The translations under genes and the position numbers were made by a program. Source: Rhizobium ruizarguesonis (lineage in GTDB: Bacteria > Pseudomonadota > Alphaproteobacteria > Rhizobiales > Rhizobiaceae). Taken from it: DNA of 64,000 bases. The DNA is taken from the NCBI RefSeq assembly GCF_012349115.1, contig NZ_PQIG01000068.1:54287-118286 (forward strand), read 5' to 3'. Shown here piece by piece: positions 34,223-41,680 of this stretch. Below the pieces are notes generated by a model, which searched no databases, was not told where the DNA came from, and saw only the letters and a list, made by a program, of their open reading frames with translations. The number at the start of each line of letters is the position of its first letter. The first letter of the stretch is position 1.

Positions 34223-34332
34223 TAAAGCATGTCGCTCAAAACTGTGCAGCGGTTTTGCGATGACGACATGCGTTGGAAATAACGACCTAAAGCGCCAGGA
34301 GCGAATCTGAAAGTTTGCGACGCACTTTAGTC
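34223..34332. repeat. RIME-like palindromes
   Basis: GCATGTCGCTCAAAACTG pairs loosely with GTTTTGCGATGACGACATGC, and CTAAAGCGCCAGGAGCG pairs with GCGACGCACTTTAG. Two neighbouring palindromes between the exporter operon and the small gene at 34340, different in sequence from the 30766 and 41427 copies but with the same build. Confidence 0.55.
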
Positions 34333-34339
34333 GCGCGCA

Positions 34340-34597
34340 TCAGCGAGCGGGTGGCGCTACCGAGGCGTCGAGCGCGCCCTCTATCTCCTTGGAGAGTTCT
34401 GCGATCAATTCCTGATATTCGACGACGCGTTCGTCGCGCTTCGGATCGGTTGAGACGTTCCATTTTAGCAGCGCCGATTGGGCGTCGGCAAAGTCCCTGC
34501 AGATTTCCCGAAAGTCCTCACTGCGGGCAGACAGATCATCGATCGCCTCGATCCTGGCTGGAAATTGCCGACGGACTGCGGTCGTGCCTTCGTCCAT
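34340..34597 (-). CDS. Hypothetical small charged protein
   Basis: 85 aa, helical and acidic/basic mixed (RIEAIDDLSARSEDFREICR, DFADAQSALLKWNVSTDPKR, EYQELIAELSKEIEGALDAS). No signal, membrane span or cysteine pair. I recognise no domain. The gene is transcribed away from the TolB/TPR protein at 34741, with the perfect palindrome at 34682-34700 between them. Confidence 0.65.
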   Translation of the reverse strand: MDEGTTAVRRQFPARIEAIDDLSARSEDFREICRDFADAQSALLKWNVSTDPKRDERVVEYQELIAELSKEIEGALDASVAPPAR

Positions 34598-34681
34598 GGT
34601 TCACTCCTTAACGGCATTAGGAACGCTGCCTCTGCAACGTGTGCCCGGCTCAATCTTCGTGGACGACGATCCGTTCGTGGA

Positions 34682-34700
34682 GTATGTTACCGTAACATAC
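34682..34700. promoter_or_regulatory. Perfect 19-bp palindrome GTATGTTACCGTAACATAC
   Basis: Two 9-base arms around one central C, without mismatch. It lies 40 bases 5' of the TolB/TPR gene and about 85 bases 5' of the divergent small gene. Related sites occur at 26825 and 34182, and a half-site GTAACATAC at 36578-36586. The symmetry suits a TetR- or MarR-type dimeric repressor; no such gene is in the window. Confidence 0.65.
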
Positions 34701-34740
34701 GGTCTGGCAGTGATGTGACTCAACGGGGATTGGGGCAGAC

Positions 34741-36561
34741 ATGCAGACGTGGATACCAGCAGAGGGGTCTGCAGCGCTCATTTCTTCAGGGCTGGTGCCT
34801 CAAGCCGACGAGATCAGGGAGCAGCTGGAACGTGTCGTCTCCAGCCCTGAATTTCCAGGCGTCGGTCGCGCCGCCACGTTTCTCCGCTATGTCGTCTCGG
34901 AAACCCTCGAGGGCCGGGGCAACCGGATCAAAGCCTATTCGATCGCGATCGAGGTGTTCGGCCGGGATCCCGGCTTCACCCAGGACGATCCGGTGGTCAG
35001 GATCGAGGCCGGACGGCTGCGGCGGTCGCTTGAGCGCTATTATCTCGTCGCCGGGCAGCAAGATCCGGTCAGGATCGACATTCCCAAAGGAGGATATGTT
35101 CCAACCTTCACCTGGTCCTGTCCGGCGTTAGTCGACATTGGAGGCGAAGACGCTGGCGAGACATCGGCCTCTGAGGTCCGTCCCGGACGCTGGTGGCGCG
35201 CAAGAAGGGTCTTGTGGCCGGGTGCTGCTGCGCTCGCTGCAGTGGCTATTTCGCTATATTGGATCGGGGCGCAATCTTCCGCTCCGTCGCTCGAACGCGC
35301 CGCAAGCCTATTGCCCGATCGTCCGGCCCTCGTGGTTGCCCCCTTTGCCAATCTTGGCGAAGGGCCGGAGGCGCAGCTCTACACTGCCGGCCTGACCGAG
35401 GAACTGATGACCATCCTGCCACGGTTCAAGGAGATCAAGGTCTTCGGTCGCGAAACGTCCAAGTCCCTCCCGGCGGATGTGGGGGCATCGAAGATCCGGG
35501 CCGAATTCGGCGCACGCTATCTCCTTGCCGGCGGTGTCCGCATGTCGGGAAAGCGCCTTCGTGTGACGGCCAGACTGCTTGATACGTCGGACGGCGAGAT
35601 CCTCTGGTCGGAGAATTATGACAATGATCTCGCATCGGGGGACCTGTTTGCGATCCAGACGGATGTCGCCAGAAAGGTCGCAACCGCCATCGCCCAACCC
35701 TACGGAGTCATGGCACAGATCGACTCCGCCAGTCCGCCGCCGGACGACCTCGGTGCGTATGAGTGCACTCTGCGCTTCTATGCCTATCGCTCGGAGCTGA
35801 GCGCCGAAGCGCATGCGCGCGTCCGGGATTGCCTCGAGGCCGCACTGGCGCGGTTTCCGAAATACGCGACCGCCTGGGCGATGCTGTCGATCGTCTATCT
35901 CGATGAGGACCGGTACAAGTTCAATCCGATATCAGGCCAGGATACAGTCATACAGCGTGCACTCGATGCCGCCAGGCGCGCAACGCAGATCGATCCGAAC
36001 AATACGCGCGGACTTCAAGCGCTGATGACGGCGCTGTTCTTCGACAAGCAGCTTGCTGAATCACTTCGCGTCGGCGAGCAGGCGCTCGCCACCAACCCCA
36101 ACGACACCGAACTGATGGGCGAGTTCGGAACCCGGCTTGCGATCGCTGGCCAGTGGCAGCGCGGAGCAGACCTTCTGGACCAGGCCATTGCTCTGAACCC
36201 AGGAAGTGGCGGCTTCTACCATGGAACGCGAGCCTTGGCCGCCTACATGCTCCGCGACAACCACACCGCCGTGCTGGAGATCAGACAGGCGAACATGCAG
36301 AAGTTCCCTCTCTTCCATGTTGTCGCCGCCATCATCTATGCGGAGGCAGGCATGATGGACGACGCCCGGCGGGAAGGACAGGTGTTTGTCAGCATGCGAC
36401 CTGACTTCCTGCCGAACGTTGTAACGGAACTCGCAATGCGCAACATGCAGCCTGAAGATCGCGACCGTCTGATCGAAGGACTTCGCAAGGCGGGAATGAC
36501 CGTGCCCGATCCGAATGCAATTGCGTCGACCGCCGACACCTCGGATCTGCAACCCCGCTGA
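34741..36561 (+). CDS. Membrane regulator with TolB-like and TPR domains
   Basis: 606 aa. The N-terminal ~120 residues (IREQLERVVSSPEFPGVGRA, NRIKAYSIAIEVFGRDPGFT, VVRIEAGRLRRSLERYYLVA) are a DNA-binding-like module frequent in rhizobial adenylate-cyclase-like and TPR proteins. One membrane span follows (about 158-178, LWPGAAALAAVAISLYWIGA), then a TolB N-terminal-like domain (ALVVAPFANLGEGPEAQLYT and LLAGGVRMSGKRLRVTARLL) and TPR repeats from about 370. No cyclase catalytic domain is present. Probably an envelope-anchored regulator; target unknown. A perfect palindrome precedes it. Confidence 0.8.
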   Translation: MQTWIPAEGSAALISSGLVPQADEIREQLERVVSSPEFPGVGRAATFLRYVVSETLEGRGNRIKAYSIAIEVFGRDPGFTQDDPVVRIEAGRLRRSLERYYLVAGQQDPVRIDIPKGGYVPTFTWSCPALVDIGGEDAGETSASEVRPGRWWRARRVLWPGAAALAAVAISLYWIGAQSSAPSLERAASLLPDRPALVVAPFANLGEGPEAQLYTAGLTEELMTILPRFKEIKVFGRETSKSLPADVGASKIRAEFGARYLLAGGVRMSGKRLRVTARLLDTSDGEILWSENYDNDLASGDLFAIQTDVARKVATAIAQPYGVMAQIDSASPPPDDLGAYECTLRFYAYRSELSAEAHARVRDCLEAALARFPKYATAWAMLSIVYLDEDRYKFNPISGQDTVIQRALDAARRATQIDPNNTRGLQALMTALFFDKQLAESLRVGEQALATNPNDTELMGEFGTRLAIAGQWQRGADLLDQAIALNPGSGGFYHGTRALAAYMLRDNHTAVLEIRQANMQKFPLFHVVAAIIYAEAGMMDDARREGQVFVSMRPDFLPNVVTELAMRNMQPEDRDRLIEGLRKAGMTVPDPNAIASTADTSDLQPR

Positions 36562-36704
36562 TGCTGCCTCCCCGACCGTAACATACCCGATCATACGGGT
36601 AAGGCATCTCATCTTCGCATAGTCTCGCCTCAGTGCTGACTTCGACAGCCGCAGCGCGCGGCGTCGAGGCCTGCTCAAACTTGACGTCGCTACGAGGAAC
36701 AGCA

Positions 36705-38015
36705 GTGAGCACAAGATGTCGCGATGGCCGAATTCAACCAGGCACTTCCCCAGGTCTGAAATGGATCTCGGCTCTCCTGCTGCTCTGCGCATTATCCGGA
36801 TGTGGTGGCCACGCGAAGAACGTGCTCATCCCTGTTGCCGATAGCGCGCCGAACTCCACCAAAGTCGACATGCTCGTGGCCACGACGCGCAGCCGCTCCA
36901 CGATACAAGGCGAGATGTTCACGGGCGAGCGCGCACTCGCCCCGGCCTTTGCCGACATCACCGTATCTATCCCCCCTGCAAACGTCCGCAAGATCGGCGA
37001 AGTCGCCTGGCCGAGGAGGCTTCCTTCCAACCCGGCAACAGACTTCGCAACCTTGAAAGCCGATGAGATCACGCGCGACGACGCCAAGAAATGGCTGAGC
37101 GCCTCAGTCAGGAGGAGCCACGACCGCAGCGTGCTCGTGTTCATCCACGGCTTCAACAACCGGTTCGAAGACTCCGTCTATCGCTTCGCCCAGATCGTCA
37201 AGGATTCCGGCGTCCATAGTGCGCCGGTGCTGGTGACATGGCCCTCGCGCGGCAGTCTGCTTGCATATGGCTATGACAGGGAGAGCACCAACTACACGCG
37301 TAACGCATTGGAGACGCTCTTCCAGTATCTCGCCAGGGATCCTGAGGTGAAAGAAGTCTCGATCCTTGCGCATTCCATGGGGAACTGGCTGGCGCTGGAA
37401 GCGCTTCGCCAAATGGCGATCCGCAACGGCCGCCTTCCCGCCAAGTTCGAGAATGTCATGCTGGCCTCGCCCGACGTGGATGTCGATGTCTTCCGCCAGC
37501 AGATCATCGACATGGGCAAGCAGCATCCGAAGTTCACCTTGTTCGTTTCGCGAGACGACCGCGCGCTCGCGGTATCCCGCAGGGTATGGGGCGACGTCGC
37601 CAGACTCGGCGCCATCGATCCCGAGCAGGCCCCCTTCAAGACGGAACTAGCCGACAGCCAGATCACGGTGATCGACCTCACCAAGGTCAAGGCGGGCGAC
37701 AGTCTGAACCACGGAAAGTTCGCGGAATCGCCCGAGGTCGTTCAGCTGATCGGCGCACGGATTTCCGATGGCCAGACGCTGACCGACAGCAAGGTCGGGC
37801 TCGGCGACAAGATCCTTGCCGCGACGACGAGCACGGCGGCGGCGGCGGGCAGCGCAGCCGGCCTGATCCTTGCCGCCCCGGTCGCCGTCGTCGATGCGGA
37901 TACCAGAGATAATTATGCCGGCCAGGTCAGCGGCCTCGCGGGTCCTGTGGGTACGCCACCGAAGGCATCCGAGTGCACCGCCGCAGGCCGATCGAAGGAG
38001 TCGTGCAGGCAATGA
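36705..38015 (+). CDS. DUF900 alpha/beta-hydrolase lipoprotein
   Basis: 436 aa from a GTG at 36705, chosen because it gives a normal-length lipoprotein leader ending in lipobox LSGC (KWISALLLLCALSGCGG); a longer frame opens at 36633. The DUF900 hydrolase core has the oxyanion-region RSVLVFIHGFNNRFEDSVYR, the nucleophile elbow SILAHSMGNWLALEALRQ (G-H/A-x-S-x-G type, Ser in AHSMG) and VMLASPDVDVDVFRQQI. A Gly/Ala-rich hydrophobic stretch lies near residues 375-400. Probably an outer- or inner-membrane-anchored esterase; substrate unknown. A GTAACATAC half-site stands about 120 bases upstream. Confidence 0.8.
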   Translation: MSTRCRDGRIQPGTSPGLKWISALLLLCALSGCGGHAKNVLIPVADSAPNSTKVDMLVATTRSRSTIQGEMFTGERALAPAFADITVSIPPANVRKIGEVAWPRRLPSNPATDFATLKADEITRDDAKKWLSASVRRSHDRSVLVFIHGFNNRFEDSVYRFAQIVKDSGVHSAPVLVTWPSRGSLLAYGYDRESTNYTRNALETLFQYLARDPEVKEVSILAHSMGNWLALEALRQMAIRNGRLPAKFENVMLASPDVDVDVFRQQIIDMGKQHPKFTLFVSRDDRALAVSRRVWGDVARLGAIDPEQAPFKTELADSQITVIDLTKVKAGDSLNHGKFAESPEVVQLIGARISDGQTLTDSKVGLGDKILAATTSTAAAAGSAAGLILAAPVAVVDADTRDNYAGQVSGLAGPVGTPPKASECTAAGRSKESCRQ

Positions 38016-38062
38016 CGGTTCAGGAACCGGCAAACTGACGTTCATAGAGATCAGGATAAACA

Positions 38063-40219
38063 ATGCCACTACTTTGCAAGATCCGTATGTTTAAACCACT
38101 TCTCACGGCGGTTGCCCTGGGTTCCGTTCTCCTTTGTGCCTCGATTGCTGTGGCGCAGAGCGTGACGCCTGCGAGCCCACAGCCAGAAAGTGTCCAGCGC
38201 TTTATCGGCATGTTCTCGGATCCTGACGTCCAACGCTTCCTGCAGCAGCAGTCGGAAGCAGCCAAGACCGCGGCGGAACCGCCCTTGGAAACCCGGAACG
38301 CAGACCCTTCATTCTCGGAATTCACGATGCGATTCCGTGCCCATGCCTCAAGTCTTCTCGGCGCCATCCAGTCCTTTCCTCAGGAGACGATGCGAGGCGG
38401 GGCCGTGCTCGAACGGGACATCCAGGCGAATGGCGGGACGCGGCCGATCTTCCTGGTCGCCGCCTTCGTCGCCGTCGGGCTGGCCGCGCAGTGGCTGTTC
38501 TGGTGGATCAGCGCCGGCTGGCGCTCATGGATGGCACGCGCGCCCTATGCGACGGTTCGCGAGAGAGTGATCGCACTGACTGCAAGGCTTCTGTGGGCGG
38601 CATGTTACGTCCTTTCCTTCGGCCTCGGCAGTATCGGCTTCTTCCTGTTGTTCCAATGGCCGCCTGTTATCAGGGAGGTCGTCGTCGGGTACCTCTTCGC
38701 GATCGTCGTCTTCCGTCTGGCGAGCGCTCTTTTCGACGTGTTTTTGGCGCCACGGGCTGAAGAAGAGAGCCGGTTTCGTGTCGTACCGATCACTGGGGAT
38801 GCCGCTGGCCACTGGGCGAAGCGCCTGGGCTATCTCGTCGGCTGGTATGCCTTTGGCTGGGTGACTATCCGCCTGCTCGGCGCCCTTGGCTTTTCCGACC
38901 CGGCCCGGCAACTCGTGGCCTATTGCCTCGGCCTCGTGCTCCTCGTCATCGGCATCGAAGCCGTCTGGAGGCGTCCGTCCCGATTGTCTGCCGGCCAAGC
39001 CAGCCGGATCGGCCTACGGGCGCGGAACTGGCTCTGGACGGTCTACTTCGTTGCCGTCTGGCTGCTGTGGGTGGTCGGAGCCATGAAGCTGTTCTGGATC
39101 GCGGTGGTCTGTGCAGCGCTGCCCGGCGCCATCGCCCTCACCAAGGCGTCGGTCGACAATATCCTGCGCTCTTCCGCGGCCGAAGAGGACGGCCACAAAA
39201 GAGGCACCGTCGTGTCGGTGATCGTGGAGCGCGGCATAAGGGCGGCGCTGATCGTCGGAGCGATCGTTCTGCTCGCAGACGCCCTGGGCATCAGGCTGAC
39301 GCAGATGACAATGCAGGATTCGCCGGCCCTGCGCCTCGTGCGTGGACTCCTGAGCGCCGGGATTATTCTCCTGGTCCTCGACCTCGCCTGGAACGTCGTG
39401 AAAGTCCTGATCGATCGCAAGTTAGGCGACACCGAGGCCGTCCTTGAAGTCGGCAGCGAACGGGAGCGGCGGCGCACTCGTATCAGAACCCTGCTGCCGA
39501 TCCTTCGCAATTTCCTCATGATCCTCTTCGTTGCCATTGCGATCATGATGGCCCTCTCATCGCTGGGGGTCGAAATCGGACCGTTGATCGCAGGTGCAGG
39601 GGTAGTTGGCGTCGCCATCGGCTTCGGGGCGCAGACGGTGGTGAAGGACGTCATCAGCGGGATGTTCTACCTGCTCGACGACGCCTTCAGGGTCGGAGAA
39701 TATATCCAGAGCGGCAGCTACAAGGGCACCGTCGAGTCGTTCAGCTTGCGATCCATCAAGCTCAGGCACCACCGCGGTGCGGTCTACATCGTCCCCTTCA
39801 GCGAGCTAGGTGCTGTGCAGAACATGAGCCGCGACTGGGTGATCGAGAAGATGACGATCACCATCACCTACGATTCCGACATCGACAAGGCCCGCAAGAT
39901 CATCAAGAAGATCGGCCTGGAGCTGTTCGAGGATCCGGAGTTCAAGCCGACGACGATCGAGCCGCTGAAGATGCAGGGGATCGATAGCCTGGGGGACTCC
40001 GGCCTGCTTCTGCGCATGAAGGTCATGACCCTTCCCGGCCAGCAGTTCACGCTGAAGCGTCGGGCTCTGCGGATGATCCATCAGGCGTTCAACGAAAACG
40101 GCATCAAGCTCGCCGTGCCCACGGTTCAGGTCTCGGGCGGCAAGGACGACGCTGTCGCAGCCGCTGCCCAGCAGACGCTCGCAGCACACAACGCAGCCGC
40201 AGCCGCAAACCCGGCCTGA
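38063..40219 (+). CDS. MscS-family mechanosensitive channel
   Basis: 718 aa. Signal-like N-terminus (LLTAVALGSVLLCASIAVAQ), a periplasmic segment, then about eleven membrane helices. The MscS pore and beta domain lie at about 480-690: GPLIAGAGVVGVAIGFGAQT, VVKDVISGMFYLLDDAFRVG, EYIQSGSYKGTVESFSLRSI, HHRGAVYIVPFSELGAVQNM. It is a large MscS-like (YbdG/MscM-type layout) channel that releases solutes on hypo-osmotic shock. AGGATAAACA precedes the start. It lies 47 bases after the DUF900 gene and is probably in the same transcript. Confidence 0.92.
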   Translation: MPLLCKIRMFKPLLTAVALGSVLLCASIAVAQSVTPASPQPESVQRFIGMFSDPDVQRFLQQQSEAAKTAAEPPLETRNADPSFSEFTMRFRAHASSLLGAIQSFPQETMRGGAVLERDIQANGGTRPIFLVAAFVAVGLAAQWLFWWISAGWRSWMARAPYATVRERVIALTARLLWAACYVLSFGLGSIGFFLLFQWPPVIREVVVGYLFAIVVFRLASALFDVFLAPRAEEESRFRVVPITGDAAGHWAKRLGYLVGWYAFGWVTIRLLGALGFSDPARQLVAYCLGLVLLVIGIEAVWRRPSRLSAGQASRIGLRARNWLWTVYFVAVWLLWVVGAMKLFWIAVVCAALPGAIALTKASVDNILRSSAAEEDGHKRGTVVSVIVERGIRAALIVGAIVLLADALGIRLTQMTMQDSPALRLVRGLLSAGIILLVLDLAWNVVKVLIDRKLGDTEAVLEVGSERERRRTRIRTLLPILRNFLMILFVAIAIMMALSSLGVEIGPLIAGAGVVGVAIGFGAQTVVKDVISGMFYLLDDAFRVGEYIQSGSYKGTVESFSLRSIKLRHHRGAVYIVPFSELGAVQNMSRDWVIEKMTITITYDSDIDKARKIIKKIGLELFEDPEFKPTTIEPLKMQGIDSLGDSGLLLRMKVMTLPGQQFTLKRRALRMIHQAFNENGIKLAVPTVQVSGGKDDAVAAAAQQTLAAHNAAAAANPA

Positions 40220-40272
40220 GGGCGGAATCTTCGAGGAAATGAACACAGACGAGAGCAATAGGAAGAAATGAA

Positions 40273-40671
40273 ATGAAGATCCTGGTCATTCCTACGCACA
40301 TGCTTGCGACACTTGCCGTCATCATGACGGTCTGCGCACCCGTCCTCGTTCCCACGGCGGCCGAAGCCCGTCGCGGCGTAGCGGCATGCGGCCCGAGAGG
40401 CTGTGGTGCCGCGGCCTGCGGACCGCGCGGATGCGCTGCAGTCGGAAGCACCCGCCCTGCCGTTCGGCCGCCCGTCCGGCGCGGCGTCGTGGTCGTCGCC
40501 CCTCGCCGCTACTGGCGCCCGGGTACGGCAATCGCCGCAGGTGCTGCCATCGGCTTCGTCGCTGGAGCTGCCGCCGTTTCACTGGCGGGCACGCCGCCGC
40601 AGTCCGGTCAATGCTGGTACTACACCTCGCCCGCCAAGACGACGGGCTTCTGGGACGTGTGCCCGCGCTGA
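40273..40671 (+). CDS. Small secreted protein with CGPRGC repeats
   Basis: 132 aa with a signal peptide (THMLATLAVIMTVCAPVLVP, cleavage near TAAEA-RR). Two tandem units AACGPRGCGA and AACGPRGCAA follow, then a basic proline-rich segment, a Gly/Ala hydrophobic stretch (GTAIAAGAAIGFVAGAAAVS) and a C-terminal Cys/aromatic motif (SGQCWYYTSPAKTTGFWDVC). The end motif is common in small rhizobial secreted proteins. Possibly anchored in the membrane. Function unknown. It starts 53 bases after mscS. Confidence 0.7.
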   Translation: MKILVIPTHMLATLAVIMTVCAPVLVPTAAEARRGVAACGPRGCGAAACGPRGCAAVGSTRPAVRPPVRRGVVVVAPRRYWRPGTAIAAGAAIGFVAGAAAVSLAGTPPQSGQCWYYTSPAKTTGFWDVCPR

Positions 40672-40780
40672 GCGATCCGGCAGAAAAACTGCCAGCTCGT
40701 TTGGTTCTCTTCGTCGCCTGCCCTCCCATGAGTGGGGAGGACCTCGATTTCCAGGTCACAAATTTTAGAGGGTACGTTCC

Positions 40781-41428
40781 ATGGATTTCACAGTCATCGA
40801 TGCCGCACTCGTCGGAAAACTTCTCCTGCTGCTTCTGGTCGGCCTGGGGCCGAAGATCGCCCTGGTGCCGTTTCTGGAGAAGACCCATGCTTTCGATACC
40901 GAAACCAAGGCGCGCATCGGCCGCCAGATGGTTTTGGTCGCAGTGGTAACAGCCTTGATCCTTTTTGCCACTGGCGCTTTGCTGATGCGGCTTCTCCATA
41001 TCACGGGTGGCGCAGTCGCCGTCGCCGGCGGTATCATCCTCGCGCTTATCGCGATCAAGATGGCATCAGGACCAACAGAGAAGCCGCATGAGGAAACGGA
41101 GCTTCCCGTCGATCCCGAAAAGATCGCCGTCTTTCCACTTGCGGTCCCTTACCTGCTCAATCCTGTCGGCATCACCGTCGTCATCATCGCCTCTGGCGAA
41201 GTCGTCTCGATTGCCAGCGCGTTACTCGTCATAGGCCTGATCCTGATCGTCGCTGCGTTGGACTATGTGGTGTTTACCAACATCGACGCGCTCGCCAAGC
41301 GCATGAAGCCTGCCAGTCTGATCGTCTCGGAGGTCGTCTTCGGCATTCTGCTGACCGCAGTCGCAGTCCAACTGGTCGTCAGCGGGCTTGGCAATCTTGG
41401 CATCATCACGCCGACCGCCGCGCATTAG
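40781..41428 (+). CDS. MarC-type integral membrane protein
   Basis: 215 aa with six hydrophobic spans and the MarC-like order: an N-terminal span with LVGLGPKIALVPFLEKTHAF, the loop RIGRQMVLVAVVTALILFAT, then AVFPLAVPYLLNPVGITVVI and SEVVFGILLTAVAVQLVVSG. Compared with standard MarC the N-P-I-G motif is altered. The family's transport role is unsettled despite early links to multiple antibiotic resistance. Last core-like gene before the RIME repeat and transposition module. Confidence 0.8.
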   Translation: MDFTVIDAALVGKLLLLLLVGLGPKIALVPFLEKTHAFDTETKARIGRQMVLVAVVTALILFATGALLMRLLHITGGAVAVAGGIILALIAIKMASGPTEKPHEETELPVDPEKIAVFPLAVPYLLNPVGITVVIIASGEVVSIASALLVIGLILIVAALDYVVFTNIDALAKRMKPASLIVSEVVFGILLTAVAVQLVVSGLGNLGIITPTAAH

Positions 41429-41525
41429 ATGCGGATGATTCGCGGCCGGCCGGCCTAAAAATCTGAACCCGGATTTAAATCAAAAAATAGAGCCGAAAGC
41501 CGCTCGGTTTTCGGCATCATGCTCA
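41427..41525. repeat. RIME-like repeat, second full copy
   Basis: AGATGCGGATGATTCGCGGC opens the first palindrome (GGCCGGCCGGCC at its centre), followed by AAATCAAAAAATAGAGC and CCGAAAGCCGCTCGGTTTTC then GGCATCATGCTC. It parallels 30766-30880 closely in order, including immediate placement after the stop codon of a gene. Confidence 0.75.
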
Positions 41526-41608
41526 GCTGCGGCTTTACTGTCCCCGTGCGCGGAAAGCCCGGGGATTAAGGTCGGGAACAGACGACAATTATAGCCTCAA
41601 TTCAAAAC

Positions 41609-41680
41609 GATTCAGAACAGGCATTGATTTAGTTGAAGGTCGCAAAAATTTGATTCACCGATTTGAATGTTTTTGATTCA
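41609..41680. repeat. Three GATTCA repeats at the tniQ end of the module
   Basis: GATTCA occurs in direct orientation at 41609, 41652 and 41675 within an AT-rich stretch: CGATTCAGAACAGG, TTTGATTCACCG and TTTGATTCAGGACA. The spacing (43 and 23 bases) and AT-richness suit TnsB-type binding sites at a transposon end. The matching inverted set at the tnsA end was not found, so this is tentative. The last repeat is inside the tniQ coding end. Confidence 0.3.

Noticed and set aside
40273..40671. CGPRGC units as a candidate short tandem toxin or bacteriocin core
   Set aside because: Only two units, followed by ordinary secreted-protein sequence; no maturation or export genes nearby.
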